Shown here piece after piece: positions 47,175 to 58,450 of a stretch of 64,000 nt of DNA. The notes beneath the pieces are model-generated. The model saw only the letters and a list, made by a program, of their open reading frames with translations. It ran no database searches and was not told the DNA's origin. The stretch comes from Posidonia oceanica (lineage: Eukaryota > Streptophyta > Magnoliopsida > Alismatales > Posidoniaceae). The stretch covers positions 62,536,501 through 62,600,500 of the forward strand of contig JAZBRS010000026.1 of NCBI GenBank assembly GCA_037176725.1, read 5' to 3'. Each line of letters starts with the position of its first letter. The first letter of the stretch is position 1. Position numbers and translations under genes: made by a program.

Positions 47175-48116
47175 ATGGCCGCCTTATGGGAAAATTGGCT
47201 CAAGGGACTTAGTGCTACCTCCATCAAGTTAGATCGCAAAAATTATTTACTATGGAAACAAGCTTTCGAGACCTTCCTGGGGGCTCCTTGCAAAATAAGC
47301 CATCTTACATGTGATCCGTCGGATGTCAAGGATCTCGCCTATGATGATTGGCTAACCAATGATTGTGTCGTGATATCATGGCTAGTCAATAGTATGGAGG
47401 AGCAAATTGCGCAAAGCGTTATGATGTTGAAGCCAACTAAGAAGCTATGGGAAATCCTGCATGCTACATACGGTAATGAAAAGAATATTGCTCGAATCTG
47501 TGAAATTTATGAACATTTATTCACACATCGTCAGAGGGAGAAAATTGTTGAAGAGTTTTATAGTACACTTCGAGCCCTACTTGATGAGTCGGAGGTATAT
47601 CAGCCACAAAATATTTCCAAGATGAGACAGTATCATGAGGAACTAGCAGTTGTAATCTTTCTGGCAGGCCTTAATTCAGAACTTGCAGTATATATTCGAG
47701 GACAGATTCTAGGTGCAGAGACACTTCCTACACTCCTGTCCACCTTTTACAGGGTTTTACGTATCTCTACAACTACACCTTCTCCTGTGACAGAGCCATC
47801 AGCGCTTGTGTCTTCTAGTAGAGGTCGAAGTGGTAGGAGCGATCGTGGCAGGAGTGGTGGTGGTGGACGTAACAGTAGACGACGTGACCATTGTGGACAT
47901 AGCAACCATACTTCTAACAGATGCTGGGATAAGTATGGTAGACCACCACTAGCACAACTTGCTTCCTCTGCTGAAACTAAGACATCGGATCAAACAGTAC
48001 ATCCCATAGTGACTATTTCACAGGCAGATTACAACAGATTACTCCAAACACACAGGCTCACCAGTCTACAACCTTTGCTTCCCATGCTACGACATCAAGT
48101 ACTAGTGCCATGTTAG
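47175..48116 (+). CDS. gag of copia element 1
   Basis: The 313-codon open frame encodes a UBN2-type copia Gag that would form the element's virus-like particle. It begins MAALWENWLKG with the motif KNYLLWKQAFETFL near residue 25, followed by SWLVNSME and the conserved AVYIRGQILGAETLP near residue 170. A Gly/Arg-rich linker precedes a degenerate zinc knuckle (HCGHSNHTSNRC; the first Cys is missing). The frame is intact to its stop, unlike pol, but a damaged knuckle and absent pol leave it non-functional. Confidence 0.85.
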   Translation: MAALWENWLKGLSATSIKLDRKNYLLWKQAFETFLGAPCKISHLTCDPSDVKDLAYDDWLTNDCVVISWLVNSMEEQIAQSVMMLKPTKKLWEILHATYGNEKNIARICEIYEHLFTHRQREKIVEEFYSTLRALLDESEVYQPQNISKMRQYHEELAVVIFLAGLNSELAVYIRGQILGAETLPTLLSTFYRVLRISTTTPSPVTEPSALVSSSRGRSGRSDRGRSGGGGRNSRRRDHCGHSNHTSNRCWDKYGRPPLAQLASSAETKTSDQTVHPIVTISQADYNRLLQTHRLTSLQPLLPMLRHQVLVPC

Positions 48117-51100
48117 TTACTAGCGATGATTCTTGGATTATAAACTCTAGAGCCTCCACCCACATGATAGGTACAAAGAGCCTATTTAATCGTCTTTCAC
48201 GGCTCTCTGATATACGATATGTAGCAATTGCTAACGGTCACACTTGTCCCGTATCTTGTGAAGGAGTTGTTCATGCTTCTTCCCAGATAACCCTTGACAA
48301 TGTTTTATATGTACTCGAGTTTCCAATCAATTTATTTTCCATTAGTACCATAACAAAACAACTACTTTGCTTCGTAACATTCTTCCCCTTTCATTGTACC
48401 TTTCAGGATCTACGGACGGAGAGGAGGATTGGTTTGGGCCATGAGTGTGGCAAAGGAGTGTACCTGTTGGCACAGGATGAGATACCTCGTGGGCTTGCGA
48501 ATGTTGCTTCTACTTCAGAGTCGTCGTTTTTATGGCATTGTCGTCTTTGTCATCCATCTCTCAGTAAGCTTCAGCAGGCTCTTCCATGAATATCAGTTGA
48601 GTCGTTTAGTTGTGAGTCGTGTTAATTACGTAAGCATCACTGTTCTATCTATAGGCGTCTGTCCTTGTCTCGTAGTGAAAGTATTTTTGATTTAGTTCAT
48701 TGTGATGTTTGGAGTCCAGCACGAGTTTCTTATGTTTTAGGGTATAGATATTATAATGTATTTGTGGACGATTTCTCTAGAGTGTCTTGGGTTTATTTGT
48801 TAAAGGACAGAGTTCGTGTTCTTGATGTTGTTAAACAATTTTGCAATGAAATATAAAATCAATTTTCTATTACACCTAAAGTGATTCGTACTGACAATGC
48901 CTTAGAATTTGTGCAAAATGACTTGCAAGTCTTCTTTGCGTCTCTGGAATTATTCATTAGACCACATGTGCACATAGCCACATACCTCTCAACAAAATCG
49001 TATTGCGGAATGCAAACATCGGCATCTTTTTGATGTCGCTCGAACTCTAATGTTTGAGATAAAAGTTCCAAAGTATATGTGATCTAATGCTATTCTCACA
49101 GCTGCATATTTTGTTAATCGTATGCCTTCCACTCCTTTAGGAGGTGAGATTCCTCTTAAACGGCTCTATCCAAATAAGGAATTGTTTAACTTACCGCCTA
49201 AAAGTGTTTGGGTGTACTACATATGTACAAAATCTTGCTCCTGCACTTGATAAACTTAATCCTAGATCAACAAAGTATGTTTTTATTGGGTACTCACGCA
49301 CTCAAAAAAGATACAGATGTTATCATCTACCTACACGTAGATATATTGTATTTGCTGATGTCATGTTTTTTGAGTCAAAATCCTATTTGAGTCCACTGAG
49401 TCCCAAGTTGAAAGAGTCCCGCTACCACCACCAGTTGCTATGAAGCCACAGTTGGAACGTCTATTACAAGTTTAGCATCGCCAACAACAGGTGGCTCAAC
49501 AACCACAATCTGGACCAACTCCAACTCCAACTCCTGTGATTGCAGATCCATCCACTATCAGTTCAGAACTTGATATACCTATAGCTCTTCACAAAAGTAA
49601 AAGACACCCAACAGCACATCCTATTTCATCATTTGTTTCTTATGACCACCTTACTCCTAGGTTTCACCAGTTTGCATTTTCCATCACTACAGAGTCTATA
49701 CCAAAAAATCATCTTGAAGCAATGCAGGTTCCACATTGGAAGCTGCAGTTGATGAAGAAATGCAGGCACTGGTGTCTTGTGGTACATGGGAACTAGTGAA
49801 CCGTCCTCTAGGAGCTAGTGTTGTAAGTTGCAAGTGGGTATTCATTGTGAAATACAAGCAGGATTGTTCGATAGATCAGTACAAGGCGAGGCTAGTTACT
49901 CGTGGATTCGCACAGGTTTATGGTATTGATTATGCTGAGACATTTTCCCCAGTTGTTCAACACAATTCAATACGCATTCTCTTGTCACTTGTAGTTATGT
50001 CAGCTTGATGTGAAGAATGTGTTTCTTTATGGTGACTTGGACGAGCAAGTTTATATGGAGCAACCACCAGGGTATATTGCTCAAGAGGAAAAGCAGATCT
50101 GTCGTCTCAAGAAAGCAATTTATGGATTGAAGCAGAGTCCTCGTGCATGGTTCTACAAATTCAGTGAAGTTGTCACGGGCAATGGTTTTTTCAGATGCTT
50201 TGTGGATCACTCTGTGTTTATCAAGAAGACAGTAGGAGGATATGTTTTTCTGACAGTCTATGTGGATGATATACTCGTGACAGGTAGTGACATAGTTGGT
50301 ATTACTGAAGTAAAATAGTATCTTGCACAACATTTTGTCACAAAAGACATGGGAAAGCCCAAGTCCTTCTTAGGAATTGAGTTTGCATATTACAGGGACA
50401 GGTTAGTACTTTCACAAAGAAAATATGTGCTTAACATACTTCAGGAGACAGGACTCTTGGGATGTAAACCTGAGGGTACACTTATAGATCAGAGTCCACC
50501 ATTCTAGGATGAGGCTTTTGATTCGTTTGATAATGCTTGCAGATACAGAAGATTTATAGGAAAACTGATTTACTTAACTATGACTTGCCCTGATATAGCC
50601 TATGTAGTTGGATTACTGAACCAGTTCATGTATGAGCTTGAACTGAGATAGATACATTGGCAAGGTGCTCTTCGTGTTCTAGCATTTGTGAAGAGTAATC
50701 CTGTCGTGGATTGGTTTTCAGGAAAAATGGTCACTTACGAGTTGTAGCATATTTAGATTCCAGTAATGCAGATGATAAAAAGAATAGGAAGTCAACTTCT
50801 AGATACTGCATTTATGTTGGTGGAAACCTTGTCACTTGGAGGAGCAAAAAGTAGAATATTGTATCCAGATCAAGCGAAGAAGTCGAATATAGATCCATGA
50901 CACAGACAACTTGTGAGATGACTTGGCTCATATCTTTGTTGATAGAACTTGGGTTTGTAGTAGAAACCTTCATGTCTATGTATTGTGATAACTAGGCTGC
51001 CATACACATTGCCAACAATCCAAGCTTCCATGAGCGTACAAAGCACATAAAAGTGAATTGTCATTATGTACGAGACCTAGTACAGTTTAGTATCATTACT

Positions 51101-51170
51101 GCACCATATACGCAGTCCTCTGAGCAGCTAGCCGACATCTTCACCAAAGGACTTCATGCAGACGTGTTTT
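48110..51170 (+). pseudogene. pol of copia element 1
   Basis: The protease has lost its catalytic Asp (WIINSRAS where WIIDSGAS is the family form). A HCRLCHPSL pre-integrase segment and integrase (HCDVW, RTDNALEFV) follow; after the second Asp the frame shifts and the Glu region is unreadable. RT keeps CKWVFIVKY and, after a small deletion near 50.0 kb, [11 protein letters not shown] and YVDDILVTGSD (50.26 kb). RNase H continues with stops to a terminus like SEQLADIFTKGL at 51.12-51.15 kb. Stops at 50.32, 50.50, 50.65 kb and beyond. Confidence 0.9.
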
Positions 51171-51227
51171 AGACTATCCATGACAAGCCGAACATGATTG
51201 ATATATATGTTTCAACTTGAGGAGGAG

Positions 51228-51383
51228 TGTGAGTTATGTTATGTAATGTGAGTTGTATATGGATTTTATGTTATGTGACTATTGGATATATGGATATCCA
51301 TGTATGGGGCCATCCCCTATATATATGTAACTCCCTCTATACTAATGACAATTTTTTAATCATTCTCTAAAACTCTGTTCACA
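51228..51383 (+). repeat. 3' LTR of copia element 1
   Basis: 156 bp; pairs with 46506-46685 minus its 24-bp duplication. Confidence 0.95.
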
Positions 51384-51605
51384 GTTATGATCTATAAGGC
51401 AAAATAAATAAAATATTGATTAATAATTAGCTAAAATACAACACATGGTTAAGTATATTAAGTTTTTCTTAACTTAGAAAATAACTTTTGAAGTAATGTT
51501 AAAAATAATATATAACAATATTCTAAAACAATATTTGTTTATCTCTTATCAAGTTTAACTTGAATAAAAATATAAATTCATGTCTACATTAGGGATATTT
51601 AATGA

Positions 51606-51767
51606 TGTTAGAGATGATATATATTTATATGTGTGTAGTTAGACATTGTTGGTAAATAGGTTATTGGATATCCAATTAGTCTAGGGTTTCCAATCACTCC
51701 TATATATATCTATCTACACATATGCAATAAGATATATCTCTTTTCTCTCTGTTTTCCACTTTCAACA
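51606..51767 (+). repeat. 5' LTR of copia element 2
   Basis: 162 bp; aligns without gaps to 56310-56471. Confidence 0.95.
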
Positions 51768-52235
51768 TGGTACTAGAGCCTAGGTAAAATCCTAGGCAGC
51801 CGTCACAGCCACCACCCGCCGCCGCCGGCCTGCACCAGGCGTCTCGCCACCGTCGACAGCCCCAGTAGGGCCTTCCCGCGGCTTCGCCAGCCCTAGCAGG
51901 GCCCTCCAGCCCCTCCGCCGGCTCCGTCCAGGCCTTCCAGGCCCTCCGCCAGCGCCGTCCAAGCCCTCCGCCGGCTACAGCCGGCCTAACCAGGCCAGCT
52001 GCCGGCCACGTCAAGCTTCTTCGACGCATGTCCAGCCACCGGTGAGGCTGTCGTCCTCTCCAATCCTTGCATAGGAGCAGTCTAGCCCCTCCCGTGCCGT
52101 GGTTTGCCGTTTCAAGCCATGTTTTAGGCTTTCGTCAGCCTCCAGTCTCTGTTATGTATGGATACGTCATATTCACACGTGGTGAGCAGTCCCGTTCATC
52201 TCTTGTGTGCTGCTTTTTTCATTTATAGTAAGAAT

Positions 52236-53147
52236 ATGGCTTCTAAGGATTCCTTGGTTAAGCATCTCAGTGGGACTTCTAAGAAACACAATGGAAAAAA
52301 CTATCTCCTCTGGTCGCAAAGCTTCGAAACGTTTGTAGTTGTCCACCGGAAGTTGAAGCACCTTATGCACCCTCCTCCAGACAGTAAGGATGCGGCCTAT
52401 GAAGATTGGTGTGCGAATGATGCCGTTACTGTGTCATGGCTTGGAAATAGCATGGAGCCCGCAGTTGCACGTGGTGTTATATTGTTGAAGCCAGCAAAGA
52501 AAATCTGGGACACATGCCGACTCACGTATGGTCACGAGAAGAACATCTCCCGGGTTTTCGAGGTCTATGAGCAGTTATTCACACTCCGTCAAGGTGATCG
52601 TTCTGTACATGAGCACTTTACACTCTTACATGCCTTGCTTGATGAACTAAAGATGTATCAACCTCTCACCGGCGATGTCAGTTAGATGAAAGGATATCGT
52701 GAGGAGCTTGCAATGGCTATTTACCTCTTCAACTTGAATTCTAATCTCAGTTCCCAGATTCGAGGACAGATCTTAGGTGCTGACAGTGTTCCCGATCTAC
52801 AGACTGCTTTTTCAAAGGTGTTACGAATTTCTACAGGAACTCCTACTTTGGCTCTAGAACCGTCTGCTATGGCTACCACTAGGGGACGTGGCCGTGGAAG
52901 CTATCGAGGCGGTGTTCATGGTTGTTTTGATAGCGGAGGACGACCAAAATGCTCACATTGTGGACAATTGGGACATCGAGTAGACCAATGTTGGGATCTG
53001 ATTGGCAGACCACAGACAACACATGTTACTACAGAGTCACCACCTGCGGCTTCGACCAGTGACGACCAGACTTTTACTGTGTTTCAGGCTGACTATGAGC
53101 GGCTCCTACAGCTAAAGGTCACTGACTCCACTACCACTGCTACATAA
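52236..53147 (+). pseudogene. gag of copia element 2
   Basis: UBN2-type copia Gag beginning MASKDSLVKHLSG, with KNYLLWSQSFETF near residue 27. A TAG (52683-52685) splits the frame in two. The second part holds SQIRGQILGAD, a Gly/Arg-rich stretch and an intact zinc knuckle CSHCGQLGHRVDQC (CX2CX4HX4C). Roughly half of the residues match element 1 Gag by eye. A GC-rich leader with GCCGGC words precedes it. Confidence 0.88.
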
Positions 53148-53159
53148 GCTACCTCCTCA

Positions 53160-56100
53160 GGTACTAATGCTCTCCTTGCATCCAAGAATCTTTCCTGGAT
53201 TATTGATTCTAGTGCCTCCTTCCATATGTCATGTACAAGAAATTATTTACTCGTTTGTCTTAGCTTTCTGATATTCAGTCTGTGGCAATTGCTGATGGTC
53301 GGTATTGTCCTGTCTCAGATGAAGGGGTTGTACAGATCTCTTCACAACTGTCTCTTGAAAATGTCCTTTTTGTGCCTGATTTTCAGTTAACCTTTTATCA
53401 ATTAGTGCTATTACGAAACAGTTACATTGTTATGTCACATTCTTTCCTTTCCATTGTACTTTTCGGGATTTACAGACGAGGAGGAGGATTAGTTTGGACC
53501 GTGAACGAGGCAATGGTGTGTACCTGCTGGTGAGTGATGATATACCTCAAGGATTAGCATCTGTGACATCCACGTCTGAGCCTTCTTCCTTATGGTACTA
53601 CCGGTTAGGTCATTCATCTCATCAAAAGTTACGACAGGCCTTACCTTGGTATTTTGTTTCTCAATTTGATTATGAGTCTTGTCAATTAGTTAAGCACCAT
53701 CGTGCTTCCTTTTGACATGTGCGTCTTGTATCGAGTCCTACTCCGTTTAAATTAGTTCATTGTGATGTCTGGGGTCTAGCCAGAGTCCCATCAATTACAG
53801 GTCATCGATATTATATAGTTTTTATTGATGATTTTTTGAGAGTATCTTGGGTATATTTACTTAAAGATCATGGTCATATCTATGATGTACTCATAACCTT
53901 TCTTACAGAAATAAAAAATCAGTTTGCTATCGCTCCAAAAAATTTGCATACTGATAATGCATTTGAATTTGTCCAATCCAAAATTACATCTTATTGTACT
54001 TCATTAGGGATTATACATCAGACTTCGTGTCTCCACACTTCCCAACAAAATGGGGTCGCAGAATGCAAGCATAGACATATATTGGATGTTACTCGTACTA
54101 TTATGCTTCATATGCATGTTCCAAAATATCTGTGGGCAGATGCTATTCTCACTGCTACATACCTCATAAATAGAATGCCTTCTGCCCATCTAAAAGGTGA
54201 GGTTCCTCTCCGTCGTCTCAAACCTGACACACCTTTATTCACTTTACCTCCTTGGGTTTTTGGATGTGTTGCCTTTGTTCAGGATCTCTCTCTTAGTCTG
54301 GATAAACTGTCTCCTAGATCTATCAAGTGCATCTTTGTGGGGTTTTCTAGAACTCAAAGGGTTATCGTTGTTTTCATCCTCCTATTCAACGATATTTTGT
54401 ATCGGTTGATGTCACTTTCTTTGAGTCCATGCGCTATTCTAATGAGTCTCCACCACCAGTTGAGTCTGTTCCCCTTCCATCTGTTGTTGAGCCTCAGGAT
54501 GTCGACTCACCAAGTACCTCCACTGTACATACAGAAGTCTCTCATCCCGTGCAGGTATATCACCGACGTCAGACCACATCAGTGCCTCTCACGACTGAAC
54601 CGGCCTCCTCTGCAGATGCAAATCCGCTTACCAGTTTTTTAGATCTTCCTATTACTATTCGGAAAGGTACTCGCTCTTCCACTGCTCATTCCATCTCAAA
54701 TTTTGTTTCAAATGACTCTCTTCATCATCGTTTCCGTAGTTTTGCCTTGTCACTTTCTTTAGAGTCCCTTCCTAGGAATCATCAGGAGGCATTATCCCTT
54801 CCCCACTGGAAGGCTGCCATGGATGAGGAGATCACTGCATTGACCACTCGTGGCACTTGGGAGTTGGTGCCCTGCACTGTTGGAGCTACAGTAGTCACCT
54901 ATAAATGGGTCTACACTGTCAAGTACAAAGCAGACGGCAGCATTGACAGATACAAAGCCAGATTGGTCGCTCGTGGGTTCACGCAGACTTATGGTGTTGA
55001 TTATGAAGAGACCTTCTTTCCAGTTGCCCGTCTCAATTCCATCAAAATTATTTTGTCTCTTGTTCTCAACAACTCTTGGGATTTGTGTCAATTAGATGTC
55101 AAGAATGCATTCTTGTATGGTGATCTGACTGAGTCTGTGCTTATCGAGCAACCTCCAGGTTATGTTGCTCAAGGAGAGGATCGAGTATGCAGACTGAAAA
55201 AGACAATTTATGACCTAAAACAGAGTCCCCGAGCCTGGTTTGAGAAGTTCAGTCAAGTGGTTGTAGCTAGTGGGTTCCGTAGATGTGCTGTTGATCACTC
55301 GGTATTCTACAGGAAAACCACTTGCAATTGTGTCCTTCTGGCAGTATATGTTGATGACATATTGGTGACAGACAGTGACACAAAAGGGATTGTAGATATT
55401 AAAGCACATCTTCAAACTCATTTCGTCACTAAAGATATGGGCAAGCCACGGTATTTTCTTGGTATTGAATTCGCATATGCAAATAAGAAGATGGCACTAT
55501 CCTAGAGAAAGTATGTCCTAGATGTCTTACAAGAGATAGGTCTTCTGGGATACAAACCAGAGAGTACTCCGATTGAGCAGACACCTATCTTCTGGGACAC
55601 TAGTTCAGACTTGTTAGAGACCCTGGTCAGTACAAAAGATTGATTGGAAAACTCATATATTTGACAGTGACTCGGCCTGATATTTCATATGCAGTTAGTC
55701 TATTGAGCCAGTTCATGCATGAGTCCAGAAGAATACACTGGACTGGAGCCCTATGTATTCTAGCTTATGTCAAGAATGCTCGAGGCAGAGGTTTAGTCTA
55801 CAGAAGAAATGACCATATGAAAATCACTGCTTACTTAGATTCAGGATATGCAGAGGATCGAGGAGACAGAAAATCTACATCTGGTTTCTGAACTTATATA
55901 GGAGGCAACCTAGTCACCTAGCGGAGAAAAAAGCAAAATGTAGTGTCAAGATCCAATGCTGAGGCAGAATATAGATCCATAGCTTAGACAGTGTGTGAGA
56001 TGATGTGGATCAAGTCACTTTTGGTGGAACTTAATTTTGGTGTTGAGCTACCCATATCTATGCATTGTGATAATCAGGTAGCCATATTTATTACAAAAAA

Positions 56101-56302
56101 TCCAACCTTTCATGAGCACACGAAGTATATAGAAGTTGATTGTCACTATGTGAGAGATCTAGTAATGAAGGAGATTATTTCTATACCTTACATTCAGTCT
56201 TCAGAGCAGCTTGCAGATATTTTCACAAAAGGATTAAGTATTGGTGTCTTTGAGTCCTTGTGTACCAAGCTGGACATGAATGATATGTATGCTCTAACTT
56301 GA
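53160..56302 (+). pseudogene. pol of copia element 2
   Basis: Protease reads WIIDSSASFHM (Gly of DSG changed to Ser) and then shifts frame. Pre-integrase and integrase are well preserved (53.49-54.4 kb). The catalytic triad is present: HCDVW, LHTDNAFEF and NGVAECKH, the last with the Glu kept but the usual Arg changed to Cys. A frameshift near 54.36 kb leads into RT (54429-55505): TYKWVYTVKYKADGS, QLDVKNAFLYGDL and YVDDILVTDSD. A TAG follows at 55503-55505, then RNase H in pieces to SEQLADIFTKGLS (56.2 kb). It is better preserved than pol of element 1 but still inactive. Confidence 0.92.
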
Positions 56303-56309
56303 GGGGGAG

Positions 56310-56471
56310 TGTCAGAGATGATATATATTTATATGTGTGTAGTTAGACATTGTTGATAAATGGATTATTGGATATCCAATTAGTCTAAGGTTTCTAATCA
56401 CTCCTATATATATGTATCTACATATATACAATAAGATATATCTCTTTTCTCTCGGTTTTCCACCTTCAACA
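56310..56471 (+). repeat. 3' LTR of copia element 2
   Basis: 162 bp; about 93% identical to 51606-51767 by direct comparison. Confidence 0.95.
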
Positions 56472-56694
56472 AATGATATGTATGTATATATAAATGTAGA
56501 TGTGTACGAATATATATCGGTTTAGCTTGCTTCGGCTAAACTGACCTCTCAAACCAAACCAAACCAACTTCTATCGACTTGTGAAATTATCGAACGACAC
56601 TGAATTGTTGTTTATAGAAAAACTAAATCAAACCATAAAACTTAGTTATATTTAGTGGTTTGAACCAACGAATATGCACCCCTAGGAGAATCTA

Positions 56695-57441
56695 GCAGTG
56701 GAGATATTGTAAGAGAACATGATGGAAATGCTATCCTATGTTATCATGGTTACAATGTTAATATACTAGCAGAATGTTGAGCTTGTTTGACAGGCACATA
56801 TTTGTGCTGAACAAGGTACGAATTTAATTGAAGTAGAACGTGATTTATTGGTCTTAGTGGACTTTATTTTTATGATGGTCACTAGCATGAAACAAAAGGC
56901 ATGAAGATGCCAGGAGTATATAGGTTCTAAAGAGCGAAACAAACCACAGACAGAAGCAACAAAATCCATCCAACACACAACGACACTGGATAATTGAGCC
57001 AAAGCCACAATGTAACAACAAAACAGCAATAAATGAGAACTATGGTCTAGGCAAAAGGAAGTTTGTGGACTTTGTTACAGGCATTTGAAAGTTGGAACTG
57101 TGTGTTACGGACCAGGAAAATACGAAGACTAATGAAGATAGTTCGAGGTTCCATTTTTCTCTGCCTCAGAGAAGCCAATGGAGTGGCTGATCATTTAGCA
57201 AACACCAAAGTCTGATATGGTGTTTCAAGTAGATGAAATCCCTCTAGAGGTGTGGCTGATTGCACAGGATGATTGTTCAGGTGTTCCTCATTTTAGAGCC
57301 AGATAGTTTTTTCACTTTCTTTTTTTAATTTTTTTTGTTATGATAAGAGAACTTTGTTTCATTTAGTTATAAGTTGATTTCATCAATAAAGTTTTCAAAG
57401 GTCGCCTAGGGCCCTAGCTAACTTCCAAGCTAAAAAAAAAG
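56695..57441 (+). pseudogene. LINE-type RNase H domain relic and 3' end
   Basis: Just right of the 8-bp target repeat the reading GDIVREHDGNAILCYHGYN matches the start of the plant RVT_3 RNase H domain. About 400 bp on, FLCLREANGVADHLANTKV matches its end. Between them there are stops. The 3' UTR-like sequence ends in CAATAAAG, then a short A9 run at 57433, the tail of a non-LTR element. It forms the target into which the hAT-like element inserted. Confidence 0.65.
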
Positions 57442-58450
57442 AAGGTAGAACATGTGATTGCCAAATGTGCCCTTAGAATATGTATTCTAAAAGCTACTAA
57501 ATTTGTGGCTTTTAAATTATCAGGAATGAAGAAAATATCATTTCAAACACTATTGATAGGGCTCACAATCTGAAGATTTTGCACTATAACCGACTGAAAA
57601 TGCCATCATTCCAGAAAATAAACGAACCAAGTCTTTGGTTAAAAGAAGGAACTTGTTTCACAAGTCCCTGTGCAACTGAAGACAGTTAGTTTTGTCCAAA
57701 CTTCTTTGTTCTTTCAAATTTCATTATTTTTAACTCTGGCTTTGACTGATTTAGATGCAACAGGGTGAAAATGCTCAGAGCAATGAAGTAAAGAGATCCA
57801 GATGGAAGCTATAAGAAATTTGATAGTAAAGTTAACCTAGCTTAAGAAAATTGTTAGCCATATAACAAATAAATGACTAGAAGAATATCAAAAAGTTAGT
57901 AATGAAGAGATTTACAAAGAGCTTGTTCTCATCTGTTTAATATACCTTTCCTAGCATCTGGTTTTTTTAGAGGGGGAAGAAAAATAATAAACACGTAATT
58001 TGGAAGCATTTGCCAAGAAGTGAAAAAAAAAATCTACAAATACATTTTGGAATCAGGAATTCAGGATTCATGAGATGAGACCATCAATGAACATCTATGT
58101 GAGTGACATAAAAAGAAATCAGTGATATAAAAACAATTTTATTTGAATTTCTTATTTTGAGTGATAGTTCTATTTGAGTTTCCTGAAATTCATATAAACA
58201 ATTAGAGCACATTAATCATAAGTAACAATTATGACAAAAATATGATGACAAGCCAACAGATTACCATGAGAAAACTCAGCAGGTAAAAATTGCTGTATCT
58301 GTGCATCAAGCATGATGCTCCAAATGATTTTATGCAACGTATGGGGGGGCATGGACCTGTCAAAATATATAAAAAGAGAAGTTCAGGCTCAGTTTTAACA
58401 ATCAAACACACACAAGAAAAAGATGGAGCTGTGCAGATGCATCACCTGCT
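57442..58450. other. Intergenic, 3' flank of the EIL3-like gene
   Basis: No gene seen. It should contain the 3' UTR and polyadenylation region of the minus-strand EIN3-like gene. Confidence 0.5.

Larger units (their letters stand above)
46506..51383 (+). mobile_element. Ty1/copia element 1, full length, inactive
   Basis: 4,878 bp, with short LTRs (180 and 156 bp, TGTGAG...TTCACA). A perfect 5-bp target duplication GTTAT lies at 46501-46505 and 51384-51388. A tRNA-Met-type primer site TGGTATCAAGAGC follows the left LTR, and a GAGGAGGAG polypurine tract precedes the right. Short LTRs and size suggest the Ale/Ivana group (inference). Gag is open; pol is broken by many stops. Confidence 0.95.
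51606..56471 (+). mobile_element. Ty1/copia element 2, full length, inactive
   Basis: 4,866 bp with 162-bp LTRs (TGTYAGAGATGAT...TTCAACA). A perfect 5-bp target duplication AATGA lies at 51601-51605 and 56472-56476. The primer site TGGTACTAGAGCC follows the left LTR and a GAGGGGGAG polypurine tract precedes the right. The LTRs differ at 11 of 162 positions by my count (about 93% identity). It is related to element 1 in protein sequence but its LTRs are of a different family. It lies only 222 bp downstream of element 1, in the same orientation. Confidence 0.95.
45727..56686. mobile_element. hAT-like TIR element hosting a nest of insertions
   Basis: The left end AGGGTGCATGTGGTTTGGTT and right end AACCAACGAATATGCACCCC are inverted repeats. 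An identical 8-bp direct repeat AGAATCTA flanks both sides (45719-45726 and 56687-56694), the target size of hAT elements. The non-coding body, rich in AACCAAACC words, is about 0.6 kb once the inner MITE and two copia elements are removed, so it is a MITE. Confidence 0.75.

Noticed and set aside
46506..56471. Endogenous pararetrovirus
   Set aside because: Both elements have LTRs, target duplications and copia domain order with integrase; no movement-protein or caulimovirus-type features.
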